64,000 nt of DNA from Gymnothorax reevesii. Taxonomy: Eukaryota; Chordata; Actinopteri; Anguilliformes; Muraenidae. The notes beneath the pieces are model-generated. The model was not told where the DNA came from and made no database searches. It was given only the letters and a program-made list of their open reading frames with translations. Of the stretch, positions 13,660-27,200 are shown piece by piece; position 1 is the first letter of the stretch, and every line of letters begins with the position of its first letter. The stretch lies in contig CM056576.1 in the NCBI GenBank assembly GCA_029721435.1, positions 116,425,166-116,489,165 of the forward strand. Reading direction: 5' to 3'. Position numbers and translations under genes: made by a program.

Positions 13660-15132
13660 CATAGGTGTGTAGTGTGTGTTTATGTGTCTACCTTACATGA
13701 GTATAGCGTGTGTGTGTGTGCTGCATTTGAGTGTTGTGCACCTGTGCATGAGAGTGTAGTGTGTGTGTGTGGGGGGGGGGGGGGGTGGTGGAGTGGAGTG
13801 TGAGTGCGTTTAATGTGTGTGTTAATATTGTGTATCTGTGTGTGAGAGACATAGAGAGAGATTGAGGAGCAGGTGTAATGTGTATATTAATATTGTGTGT
13901 GTGTGTGTGTGTGTGGGGGGGGGAGAGTGAGAGTGCGTTTAATGTGTGTGTTAAAATTGTGTATCTGTGTGTGAGAGAGACATAGAGAGGGAGTGAGGGG
14001 GGGGTGGAATGTGTATATTAATATTGTGTCTGTGTGTGTGTGTGTGTGGGGGGATGTGAGTGCGTTTAATGTGTGTGTTAATATTGTGTATCTGTGTGTG
14101 AGAGACATAGAGAGGGAGTGAGGAGGGGGTGTAATGTGTATATTAATATTGTGTGTGTGTGTGTTTATGCGTGTGTATGAGTGTGTTCAGCTGCTGACTG
14201 GGCTCTGGGCTCTGCAGTAGACTCTGGGCAGAGTGGGATCGTGTTACAAAGCTTTTAACAAGGTAAGCCAGCCAGACTGGAGGGCACTGCAGATAAAGCC
14301 GCTTCATCTTTCTTTCTCTCCACATTCCTTCTCCAGCGTACACGCGTCGCAAAAGCTAAAGCGATCATTTTTGTGTAATGGTTTTTGTGCAGTTGGCATG
14401 GTGTTGACCCACCATTTTACTCAAATCACTCTTACTCTATATGCTTGGCTCAGTCGACACAGATAAGATCCTTAACGAGCCTGCCTCCACTCACTTAAGG
14501 TATATTTGTGCCGGAGTCGCTCTGGGAGTGTATAGTGCTGATGGCTGTAGGGTGACTCAGATGTAATTGAATTCCGGTCTCGGGGAATGGTGGGTCGAAG
14601 CGGATCGATGGCGGAGTGGCAAGGCGCTAATTTTGGAAAGACCTGATCCCTTGATCCCCATTCTAGAGCAATGCAGATAACTGTGATGTCAGGATTCAAC
14701 GGCCACAGACTGACATAAAATCTACTGGAGCCGTAATGAGCCTCCGTCTCGAGTTACAGAACAGATCTGAGATTCTGGCCGTGGAATTCTTTCAATTTCA
14801 TCATGTACTACAGTATTGTACCGTTACTGCTACTGATGTTTACAGCTATCCTCATCCGGCTTTATAGTATGAGCTGTAATATACCGAGCAAGTATATTTT
14901 TGTTCAAAATATAGAGTTGTCAGTGTTCAGAGTCTGTTAGTAGCCTGTTCATTCAGGTGTATGGGTGTATGTGCACCCTTTTTCATGCTAGTAAAGATAG
15001 GAAGCATGCTTCCATGTAGTTTATTTGAGTGCTGCTCACTGTTCGCAAACAGTCCGCCCATGCACATCAGTTTGAATGTCTTTTGGAGGCCGGCGTACAC
15101 ACACACACACTCTCACACACACACACACGCAG

Positions 15133-15206
<74 letters not shown>

Positions 15207-18200
15207 GCAGCCCTTCCAGGTGGGAGGAGTTCCCTGTCACTCAGGGCTGACCTATGCTGGGTTTGGACGGTTCTCTGGCTCGGAACCCGGCTGTAAATTT
15301 CCCGCCCGTTCTGTGGCTGCTGCAGCAAACTGCGCTTCACCGCTGCAGGCAGGCAGGCAGGCAGACGCGAGCACAGCCACTCGCACATCAGGAAGAGAGA
15401 GTGAGGACGGAGAGAGAGAGAAAGAAAGAGAGAGAGGAGAGAAGGAGAGGAAGTCCTCGTCATCAAATCGAGAGTAATGGAGGAGTGTCGTTACAGCCAT
15501 TGATTGAATAACTGCGGTAAAATCTCCTTCCGCTGGCCAGCCAGAAAGCTCCAATTCTGATGAAGTGAAGGTTAGGGCTGCTGGAAAGAGAGAGGGATAT
15601 AGGGAGGGGGAGAGAGAGAGAGAGAGAGCGAGCGAGAGAAGGGGAGAGGAGAGCCAGGGAGCAGGGCAAGGGGATGGAGAGTTGGATCGCCTGCCGGAGG
15701 GATCGGAGGAAATGAAACCAGTTGCAGTATAACTCGTGGGACAACGGTACCGAACTAATGAGAACGACCGGAGTGAGGTTGTCACCGATTGGCTGAAGAT
15801 GGTGGTCTGCGTTTGGCCAATCCTGCGGTGACCCTATGCGACTGTCCTCAGATGATGGGGAACACCTGTGACAGAGGTACTTCCCTTTCCCCTAAAACCC
15901 AGCCTTTCCTTGTATGCTAATAACACAGCACTGTAGATCCGAGCCAAACCTGCAAATGCCAACGATTGTTTTGCTCTTTGTAGGTTTTTAATTTTGTGCA
16001 AGGTCCAAAGGGGCTGTCGATAGTTTATGCAGTTTATCTGAGAGTTGAGCATGACTCTGCTGTGCTGCTGGAGGTGAGCACGGTGAATGTGTTTTCGCCA
16101 TTAGGCGTTTGGCATGCACTGGAAGGGGCAAAAAGGCAGCGGTAAACAACGTTGCAGAGCAACCTTTAGAAACCGCTTACGGGCACGCAGCCCCTCTCTG
16201 GAGCTCCCGTCATTCGCGCGGAGAGCTCCCCTCCTCCCGAGAAAGTGCCGAGCCGACAGAAAGTTGGCTGCGAGCGGCTCGGCCCACGTCTTCGTCCCGG
16301 CTTGAGCCCGCTTAAACCGGAGCGCTAGACCACCTCTGTCCCCCTGGTCCCCCCCTCCCATCAACCCCGACTGAAGTAAAAATGGTGCATCGACTCCACC
16401 GGGAGTATCGCTCTCCCGCTTCAAAATAGACGGAGGAGCAGTTCGTCGAAAACGGCTAAATTTAGCGTGGAGTGGACGTCGCTCTGGACGCGAGGCGGAG
16501 TTGGCGGCCGGCGAGCGGTTTGAGATTTCCGCTCGGGCAGCAGGTGCCCGTGGCGCTGTGGTGCGCGGGGGGGGTCTGGTTAGTATGCAGGGCGCCGCAG
16601 GCGTGGAGGTCAGGGGCTCGGAGAGGAGAAATGAAAGGTGTTTGAGGGTGAAGAGGCTGCCGCAGCAGCGCCTGTCCCAGTTTGGATTCTCCTCCAGGGC
16701 TGGGAGCCGTCGCTCTCCTGGGCCCGCTCTGCCAAGTCCCACATTCAGATAACTGCTCCATTGTACTACTGAGAGCTCTTGTATCCATACTCGCTCTGCT
16801 ATTCATGCTGTCAGACTCATTCCCTGGCATTAATTCTGATTTGGGTCTGTGATAGCAGTACTGACTAGGTGCTCTATTGTCCACGCTGATTCAAAGCAGT
16901 TCCTCTGCTCCGACATCAGCACTGACTCCATGCTCAGATATCAGTACTGACTTAGTCCTCTACTGTTTGCTCTGATTTCAAGCTGATTACAAGCTCTGAC
17001 AACAGTACTGATTCCATGCTCAAATATGTCTCTCTTCTCTACTGTTTGTTCAGATTCAAAGCCGATTCTGTACTTCGACATCTATAGTGATTCCATGCTC
17101 TGATTTCAGTACTGACTCTGTGCCTTACTGTCCACACACTGATTCAAAGCAGTGTCTGTGCTCCGACGTCAGTACTGATACCATAGTCTGATATCAGTAC
17201 CGACCCGTTGCTAGGGCTGGGCGATATGTACAAAATCAGTTATCTTGATATTTTTGACCATGTGCCTCGATAACGATGCTGTGATGACATTCTCAGGATG
17301 ACTGTTGATGCTTTCTTAAAATATTTACACAATGAAATTACTGATGAACAGTCGTCGGTATTGTGGATATAAAGAACGAGCAGGTAGAGGCAACAGCTAC
17401 AACAATCCAACAAGAGCAGAAAACTGCATCCCTTAACTGTAATACAGCCTTTAAAACCAGAAAAGCCAACTCTTATGTCATGTCACAATATAATGATTTC
17501 CAAAATCCATGAAGATATCGAAGTTTATCTCACGATATTGATATAATATCAATATATCACCCAGCCCTACTCGATACACAACAATTCACACTGATTCTTA
17601 GCTGACTCTATGCTCTGACAGCAATAGTGATTCCATGCCTGGATAACAAAGCATACCCTGTGCTCTTGATATCAGCTCAGATTCGTGGTCAACAAAAAAT
17701 TAAAATCAATTTCAAGCTCTGTATTTCATTGAGAAAATGACAGCTTCTAAGTTGAATCAACAACTGCACCCTATAATGCCCCCTGTATCATATATGATGC
17801 ACCAAATTTGAAGGACCATGGCCACCTGGTAAGATGCAGCACAACTACGACTGCTCACTGTATCATATCTGATACACAGTGCTGCCACCTGGAAGGAAGA
17901 GGTGAGATTACAGGAGTAGTCTCTCCCCTAGTCACTCACTTCAAGGTAGTAGCTCCCATGTGACTGGGAATTCGTGAATTTCCTTGGACTTCGGCAGTAA
18001 AGTTCGTCATTCCAAGGTGAATATTACACAAAAACCTATTCCTACACATGTTAAGGGATGGCTATAGATAGTGGAGAGCATATAAGTGATTTGAAATTTC
18101 GACTGTTGAGTTCTGGAGGGGTGCTGATTTTTGGCTGTATCAGATATGATACTCCTGGAATTAGAAGAAGTTCTGTTCGGCAATGTATATTTTGCTGTCA

Positions 18201-21200
18201 CAAAACCTAATGATCAGTGTATCTGAGTACTACCCTTCAATACTTCTAAAGTATTACTGGGTCATATTTTTCCTATAATGATGTCTGTGTCTGGGCATTA
18301 TAGGGTTAAAACTTGTTGAAATAACTAAAAGGCTCAAATAGTTATTAAATGTGCGCTAAGTCAAAGCAGAGATATCAGTAGTCGCCCTAGGCTCTGATAT
18401 ACATGCTGACTTCATATGGGCAATGGCTCAGAGACCCTGTGCCAGCATTGACCTATTAGCCTCAAATCAGTATTGCGCACTTCTTTGCCCTGATATTGCT
18501 TGTTGAACTGTTATCGGTAATGACTTAATGATGTAAAAGCAGTGCTAACACTCCAGACTAATCGGCAATGAGTGGTTGAGCCAATATCGGTAATGGTCTC
18601 AGTTAACTGATGCTCATGGAAATATTTATGCAGCTTTCCACCTCTCTGCTGGGCAAACTGCTTTAATCCTTGGAGCGAGATCGTCTGTTTGGATCGGGAC
18701 CAGCGGCGAACCTGAAAGTAGCCTTTAAAGCTAATGAAATCTTTATTGTTCCTCAGAACTTCAGTTGCAGAAAGTGATTAAGTTGCAGCTGTAGTGTGAG
18801 CCTAATGCTGCAATATTCACTTCAAAATGCCTTCGGCCTGGTGGGGAATGTAGAATATCTCGTAATATTGGGGGATCGCCAGGGAGATCGAACAAGTGAT
18901 TAAGTATCAGCCGTAGCGTGTGCCTAATGCTGTAGTATTCACTTCAAAGCAATGCTGGTTTGGTTGTGAATGTAAAATATTTCATAATGATGTGGGATCA
19001 TTAGGGAGATTTCACTCTCTAGGTGTTCAGTTTGCAACACGACTTGTTATTTAAAGCCTTTGCAAACTTAACTGCAAATTTGTGTTTGCGATAAAATCAA
19101 GACTCCTAGTTTAGACCCTCGTGGAAAGTGAACCACCTAAAAGCTGCTCAAAACAAATGGATGAGTAACAGCAGCCTGTCAATGGAGTGGTGCATGCTGG
19201 GATAACTGGCAGCCTCTTTGGCCCCAGAGGCCTGAGCCAAACTGCCATCAGGGACCTGTTATGTCACATTTTCTCCATAGCACTCGTCTGTGGAGAGGGT
19301 CGCTTACCTTCGCATTTAACTGGATAAAGAGGGTCTTACCATGATTTGCCACCTGGATACTGGGCCTTTAAGCGCTACAGGTATCAGGATATAGGGCGTC
19401 TTGTTGAATTCTTTCTCGAATATGGGGCACGTGGCCTAAATTACTCCCATGGATAAGAGATATTTTACTCGGAATTCTCTTGTGGGTATACAGCATTTAA
19501 CCTCAGTATTCATCCAACTACAAAGCATTTTATCTTGCCTTTCTCCTGAATACGGGCAGGCAACGTCCTGCTACGGGGAATTTTATCTTGGCATTCACTG
19601 AGCAAAGGCGGGCATACTGCCTTTGGGCACATTTACATGACAGTTGTTTTGCTGAAAGCAAAAAAGGTCTTTATTTGCGCTTTCCAAAAGTTTTGCATCC
19701 ATATCACAATGCTGTGAGAACTAGTCTTCGCTCCACAGATTCGCAAAAACGGTTGGAAAGTACATGCCAGGCCTGTATGTTGGTGATGGTCTAACTTTTT
19801 CCCGCAACTATGCGAATGACCCAGAGGAGGACCAAGCGCTGGCGTACAAAGGCTGTCAGTTGCAGCACAGACACAGCTGAATAGTCTGCCATTGTTGTTG
19901 CGCCTTCTAATTTTGTTGAAAACATGTAGTAGTAGGGCTGTGTCATTGTAGTTTTCAAAGGAATTTCGGATAGCTTGTCTCCACTGCGAAGGAATGGGTG
20001 GCTTTTTCAAAATCGGGAACCCGTTTCGAAAAGCTTGTGGTTTCAGGTCCCAAAAATGCTGTTGTCTTGTGAACAAAAGACAAAACCGCGACAGAAAATG
20101 TTGTAAATGACGCCTTAGTATTCTTTCGCAGATCTTGACTGAGGCCTAATTTTGATGTGGGCTAGTTTTCATTACTCCTTACCGGCATACAGAGTGTCTT
20201 ATCCCTTTTAATGCCCCATTTACGGAATATCACTTATGTCTTGCTAGTGATTGATGTCGTATTATACTGTTGTTATTATTGGCTGTATTTTTTTCTGCTT
20301 CAGCTGAGTGGATTTTCCAGACCTGTTTGATTTAGTACGTAAACTTTTGCAATTCTCGACGGTCATTAAATGCTGTGTTTCATATGAAAGGTCAGAATGT
20401 CGAGACAGAGTTATGTGACCTGTGATTCTTCACCGTGAAGAAGGCATCCCACTGACTGTCAGGGGCCATCTTCTCTCGATGCCCGGTATTGGTGTAGTAG
20501 AACTATATCAATGTCAGTTTGTGTTTCTGTTATGACAGTGATGGTGAACAGCCGCTGCTCTATGCTGTACTTGAAGGCAGGAGTCATACGATGTCCCTCA
20601 AAATCAATCGGAGTGCCATAACTGCATGTTTTGTGTAACAGCACTTCCCTTACGGTGACTTTTTCGATCTGGTTTCAGCAGAAGTATCGTCCGAGAGGTC
20701 TCCCAGACGAAGGAGCATCTCAGGATTGGGGAGTGCAGAGAAGAACATGTCCGTGGACGGACCGAACTCCTCCCCTTTCAAAGTGCCAGTGAGTCCTGTC
20801 CTCTATAACCCCTCCCACCATGTCAAATCCTTTACCCTTAACTCCACCCCCTATTACCTGTGAACAAGACTCCTCCCACAGCAGTTCCTTTCCCTGTGGG
20901 TTCTATCGGTGTCATAAACATGGTTGCCTACACGCTGACCCTTGAGGCACACCACAAACATTGCTCTGAGCAACCTATCATGGTGAACTGCCTCTTAGCA
21001 CACCAGTTCCTATTGTCTTGCGTCTCTCGCTCTTTTCTTCTGCCTTTTCCGGTTGGCAATATTTGTTTGCAGGTTGCATTTTGTTTCAGTCTACACCCGG
21101 CCGTAACTTGTCTCGATAATTTGTGCCATGATGAATATCTGCATTATTGATATTGATTAGAATATTTATAGTTTATTGCTCATAATTATGAGTTGCTTTG

Positions 21201-24200
21201 GGAATTATTGATCCACTTCACATGGTTGCAGTGTTACTGCTGCCCATTTATAATGGTCCTCATCCCAAACAAATTATCTGTTCTGCAAGCGAATTTTTGC
21301 ACGTTTACCACTTTTTAGAATTTCTCAGAAAAAGATTGTTTTTTTTTAGTCTTGAGTGTAAATATGTGTATTCCATAAAATGAGCGTACGCAGTTAGAAA
21401 AGTTATACAAGATCTGGATGAGTTTCCTGTTTTGTAATAGGACAATAAGGAGCAGTTGGCACAGCTAGCCCATAATGCATTGCCAGCAATGATCGTAAAT
21501 TTGAATTGGCCAAGTGGAAATAAGGGACTCAAATTACTCTCAGTCCATTTGCTTTTTTACTTGATAAGCAAATGTGTTAGATTACTGAATTATCTGCACT
21601 TTGATTAAGAGTTATCTCTTGTCAATTGCATGAATTGGTTTAACTATTGAAAATTCCCCTCGTCTCTTATGATACTTTCCTTTTTAGTCACATCAAATAA
21701 CTGAAATAATGTGTTTTAGTGGATTAAATCTGTTTCATCAGCACAAGTACCATCTGAATTTGAAGGTATTACTGTCCACTTGAAGTATTACTGTGGCTAC
21801 TTTGAACTGCAATTACAGTGAAGGCTTGAACAAAATTTGCTTCACCCAGTCTGTTTCCCTTTCACTTATAATACTTCTCCATTTTCTTGCTCGGCAATCT
21901 TTACTGCGTATACAAGCTCGGTTATATTGTCTTCAGTTTATTTCCCGTCTGCAAACATTAGTGCGATTTACTATATCCTTATTTATTTAGCTTTTTATCG
22001 GTTATATTTATTTATGCCTTTCCCTCCTTTTTCCTCCGTAAAATGGAATGCAGATTCATGCTTACGCCGCAGAGTTTGAGTGCAGTCTCTATTTTCAGCT
22101 GCTGCTCGTCTTCTCGGTGCAGTTATTCAGTCAGAGGACGTGAGTCATAGAAGGCTTAAATGCGCAGCTCAATAGAAGAACCGAGCAGTGCCTGAATAAC
22201 CAGTGAGCGCTATCGCTGCGTGATGAATCACTGTCAGCTGGGCTAACAGACCCCCTCCTATCCCTCAGTGATACTGCAGCGAGAACGCCTCTTTAAATGG
22301 GCGGTCACAGGCGAGAGGCTGAGGTGAGACTCAGAGGGTTGGTGGCTCTAGCCCCGTGTGGTCACAGTCACAGAAAGATCGATTTAGCTGACGGATGCCC
22401 GAAACGCCACACTAGTTGCTTTTGACAAACTGCTAGAAAGTATTAACAGCCTGTAGTAGCCTCACCTTTTTGAGGCATGGTTATGCTCAACCTGTTTCCA
22501 TTCACATTCGTCTGATTAACAATCAAACTGATTATTAACTGAATAAAGGCCTATGTGCGGCATATAATAAGGAAATGACAACGATGGACAGCTTTCTTGG
22601 CTACATTTAAATATGATATGTGATATGATATGGCGATAATCTGCATAATTAATTAGATAAAAATCCCAATATTCCATTGCCTATGCAGAACTCCCTCAGT
22701 ACTACATTTTATTCTGTTTTAAGAGCTAGAAAGGATATATTTAATGCTGAAAACATTTCGGACGCTTCGAATCAAACCTTTGCTTAGTTTATTGAAAATA
22801 ATTCTTGCGAACAAATTTAGTTAAATCTCTGCCATTTTATGAGCAACTTGACTTCAGAAAATCATATTGACGTTTCCTGTCATCATCAATCTGCATACGA
22901 AAACGTTTTGCAACGTTGTGATACTGTGAACAACATTAATAATAATAATAAAATAAATTATCCAGTCATTCAACCAATTAGTCTGAGAAATTGAGTGAAC
23001 TGATGTGCTGTAGCTAATCAGGCAAAGTCACCTGGAACAGGTTGAGAGTTCATGCATTAAAAGGTGAGGCTACTGGCTTTCATACCCCGCACTGTGCCGA
23101 CATTGGATAGATCAGTGTCCAATCAGCAGGAGCCCCACAAGAGCCCTTTGTGTCGGGTACCTCTATCTCACCCACTCCTTGAAATCACACAGGAAAACAT
23201 TCTGAGGTTTCACCTTTATGTTAATTTCCTGCCAGGACAATATGATATTGCAAAAGCTGCTTCTTAAGTATTTTTAGCTGCATATTAAAATATCTGTTCA
23301 GCGTGCACAGGGGGAACTTGGGACACATACAGGGGCATAATTAAACAGAATAAATCAGAGCAAGCATATCCAGTATTTTAGCTCCGTGTTGAGCATACGG
23401 TTATTTCTTTGTACCAAGGGCGTGATTTGTAGAGGGCATGGGGTAGTCATGTACCATGCTGGGAAAGAGAACCATTGTAGACTTGTGTTTGTCCTGGTGT
23501 CCACTAATCCACCCAGTGGTTTGTAAAAGCGCTTTTTTTTTTTTTTTTTTTGCTTGACGTGCTTAATGGGCGTAGTAAGCAGATTTATTTGTTTGTTTGT
23601 CTACATGGCTTTACACTGTAACACTAATAAGTAAACTGCAATCTTGCATTTGTGACACTATACAGTACAACTGGTCTGCAAGATGGTCAACATCATGTTA
23701 AAATGTGTTTTCTCTCGTAATACCATTAAAGTGTTTGTACCTTCATATGTGCATCTTATCTCAATCATGTTCCAGTTCCTCACTGGGTGTCGTCTTGCAA
23801 AGTGACAAATTTCCATAAATGACTTATCCTGTGTAGTCTCAGAATACAAAATTAAGGAGGAAAAGGATTGAGTCGGGGGAAAAAAAAACACCGCAAAACT
23901 TAACTAGCTGCTTTGTCTGCACAGCTTGTTACTGATCATATTAATCAGCAAATAAATTTGTTGAGCGATGGATTAAATTTTCCTGATGGATGCAGATTCT
24001 CATTTTGAGAGATATGCGTTGGGGCTTCATTATAATTCTCCTTGGTATTTTTTCTCTTGGCTGCACTGGCAGTTGTTTTTATGCAGCTGATGGCTGACTG
24101 TGGAGGATGTTTTAATACCATCACGTCTTTGCCCCTCATCTTTTCACTTTTTGACCTTTAAGCTCAATTTGTTTTGTTTTGCAACTCATATTTATTGTGG

Positions 24201-27200
24201 TTCAGGCCAGTGTGGCTGAATCGACAAAAAAGATGCAGCTATTTGGCTTTGTTTGGCAGCATATAGCTGATTTAGCGGTGTCCATAGCTACGATCAGTAA
24301 TAACAAGTTGGCTATGCTCCCATTTCAGCGTGAAATTATTGTTTTGTGCTGACAAATGATTTGTGGTATGCTAAGTCGGGTGCTGCAGAAATTATACTCT
24401 GCCATATTTTGTTTGCAAGAACATTTGGGCGTGAATTTTTTGTTTTTAGTTCATTTTTGCCCTTGGTTTTTTTGGTTTATTGTCTTGTTTGCAGGTGTCA
24501 GTAAACTGGCGCATGGGCAAAACCTGTCAGGCGCACTGCTTGGGGTCCCAGTTGACTAGCTGCACTACTTTTGGCTTTAACGACATTATCTGCTTATAAA
24601 GCTTTTTTTATCTGCTTTCAGAGTACTCCAAATGAAAGTGCTAAAAGCGAAAAGTGCTCTCAAAGAGCATGTGGGGGTTTGCTGTGGGTTTGTTGGAGGC
24701 TGCGGTGAAATTTGATCGGATTTCAGAAGTTCAGTGTCCGCATTGCCGCGAACGACGTCTCCTTGCATCATCGCAGACCGCATGTCCAGCTGCCGCTTTC
24801 TGTCCATCTGAGGGATTTAACCCTTCATGGTGCCAGATCAACTGGTACAATATTATTTCCTTAACTGACCGGTAATGTGCATCTATTCTTATCTGAACAA
24901 TCTGATTTCCCTGCTGCTATTGACTGATGATATCAGTACATTTCTGGAGCACCGCTGTACAATTTTGGGGAGGAAAAATAATGAACGAAAATGGCCCAGT
25001 AATGCCACTGTTCAAGAGTTGGTGTCTTGCATGTTATAGTTGGCGCGAGGATTGAAATATCGAGATATCGATTTCGGTGCCGTAAACCGAGCATTTCCCC
25101 ATCTCTGCGGGGCATGGCATTTACTGCTGAGTGTGTGCACTACCTTGGGAGTCCTCATTGGCTTGTGTCGAGGGTTGTTAGATTTTATTGCGTTTCCCGG
25201 GAGAGAGCACAATGTGCTTGAAGCTAGTAGGTTGTGTTCCGAGGTGGCTGCTTTTGGCTCACCCGTTAAATCTTTTCTGTGGCGTCATGCGTGTCCTGCC
25301 CTCCTTTAGCTGGAGGCGAGCCGCAGCCTTGTAGCCATAAATACAGGTGAACCCTGTTTACCGCTAGCCTGGGCTAGCTACTCTGATTCATTATGTCCCG
25401 TCCCATAAACTGTGTGCGGTATTGCCGATGCTCCCTGTTCCCCGCTAGCCTGTCCCGCTAACACCGTATTTTTGTCTCACTTGCTTGACCTCCTGATGCT
25501 TTGTTTTACAGCATTTTAGTGCTTCCTTTACTGGTCGTTTCATCCCGGTGATTTCATAAATACGGTATTGTTAGCCTTCATGAACGGGTGAGAGAAAACG
25601 CTGACATGCCTGTAAATCCAGTTCAGCCAGCCTGGATCATGTCTATAAAGTTATATGGGTTTGTCTCCCTGTGACTCACTATGTTGACAAAGGTCCTAGA
25701 TTTGGATGGTCTGTAGCCTGGGGGCTTTGTTACTTTACTGGCGCTCAGAAGTTATGTGGCTCATGCCCCAAAATTGAGGTTAGCTGAGTAACCTCGGGAT
25801 GATGGGTTTGTAAAAAGAGATTTCTACCCGATAGCTGTCACGGGGAAGAGAAAAAAAATTATTATTGTTATTTTTTTGAGATCCCAATTATCATTTGAAG
25901 TTTATCAACTAGACTAAAGTTTTGAGCTAATTTGAGTGCCCTGTCTAAAAAAAATAATATTTGCAGTCATTTATGTTTTAATTATTTTTCAATTAGAGTT
26001 CATAAACTCCATGCAGCAACTGCATACTACAACAAACACTGCACTAGTAAATGTTTGCTAACATCTCTAGTTGCATTGAGTTAGTGGTCTTCTGGGAATT
26101 TCTTTGCCTCCTGTGTACTTGCAAAGAAATATCCGGCATGCCGGCATCATGCTTGTGTATAATCCTTGGTTAAAAATTCAGATTCTAAAAATGTTTTGAT
26201 TTCCCAAGTTTTAGAATTCTGATTATCCACCATTTCCTGTGTTTACATATATCTTGACAATGCTCTTCTCAGACATGTAAATTATTGGCATTGTGGGACG
26301 TGTGAACATGCATACCTTCGTGCCATAGCCTAGCCATAGTATCGTATTAGTATGCACATAACAGCATAGCTGCGGGGAGCACGCCGCCCTGCACGTGTGA
26401 CTGTAATTAATGTTAATTAAGCCTCGGTTAAAGTCTGCTGACAGGCTTGACTGCAGGCTTTTTACACAGCCGTTGCCCCGTGCATCCAAAGCTGGGCCTG
26501 TCTCACTGCATTGCGATTTCCCCTGTGCCCAGAGGTTTGCACTGAAGACTAAAGGCTGCTGCGTTAAATAATAACACTGTTTATATTATTAATATAAGCT
26601 ATCAGCTCCTAAGGCGCCAGGAGTCAAAGGTGCCCGACAGCCTCTACCTTGGGCATTTCCTTCATAATCTGGCCAGACGGATCGCTAACCCCATTAAGCA
26701 GCGCGTTCACTTGGCTTCCGGAACCAAGAATTCTGGTTCGCCTGACAGAAGAAGGCTGACTGGAATCTGTCTGTGCTCTCTTCTGTTATTGTCTGTTAGA
26801 AGCATCCAGTCCTGGATTCAAATTGAATTTTTTTTTCATTTAAATATTGTTATCTGCTCCGTTGGTCTTGTCTAAAGCATTTTAGTCTGCTGTTGGGAGC
26901 TGATGGGTAGGGTATACGCTTTCACGTGAGTTTCGTCCTATGAAACAGGCAAGCTGAGTGAAATGACAATGAAGTATTTAAATGAGGCTGAGATTTGACC
27001 CTAGGTCTGTAATCGTCTTTGGATTACTAGATGAAACCATAACGCAGTGCCCCATTGCATTTCATTGCACAGTGCGAAACTGCACCTCATCTACAACCCC
27101 AATTCCAAAAAAGTTGGGATGCTGCCTAAAATATAAATAAAAACAGAACGGACTGATTTGCAAATATCATAATCTGTCATTTACTTCTCAATAGAACAGA

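Larger units (their letters stand above)
16751..18560. repeat. degenerate minisatellite with roughly 30-base units, interrupted by two transposons
   Basis: Phrases such as atatcagtactgactccatg and gctctgatatcagtactgac recur irregularly at 16830-17205, again at 17575-17680 and sparsely at 18380-18560. The units are strongly diverged. A hAT-like MITE (17212-17569) and a second MITE (17769-18305) sit inside the region. Confidence 0.65.

Noticed and set aside
16101..16742. 213-codon minus-strand open frame
   Set aside because: It lies in GC-rich sequence where stop codons are rare, and has no recognisable domain.
16574..16752. ATG frame [12 protein letters not shown] as a short-isoform first exon
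   Set aside because: It superficially resembles a start in a GC-rich region, but the available GT donors end in the wrong phase for the exon at 20682. The only phase-1 option is a poor GC donor.
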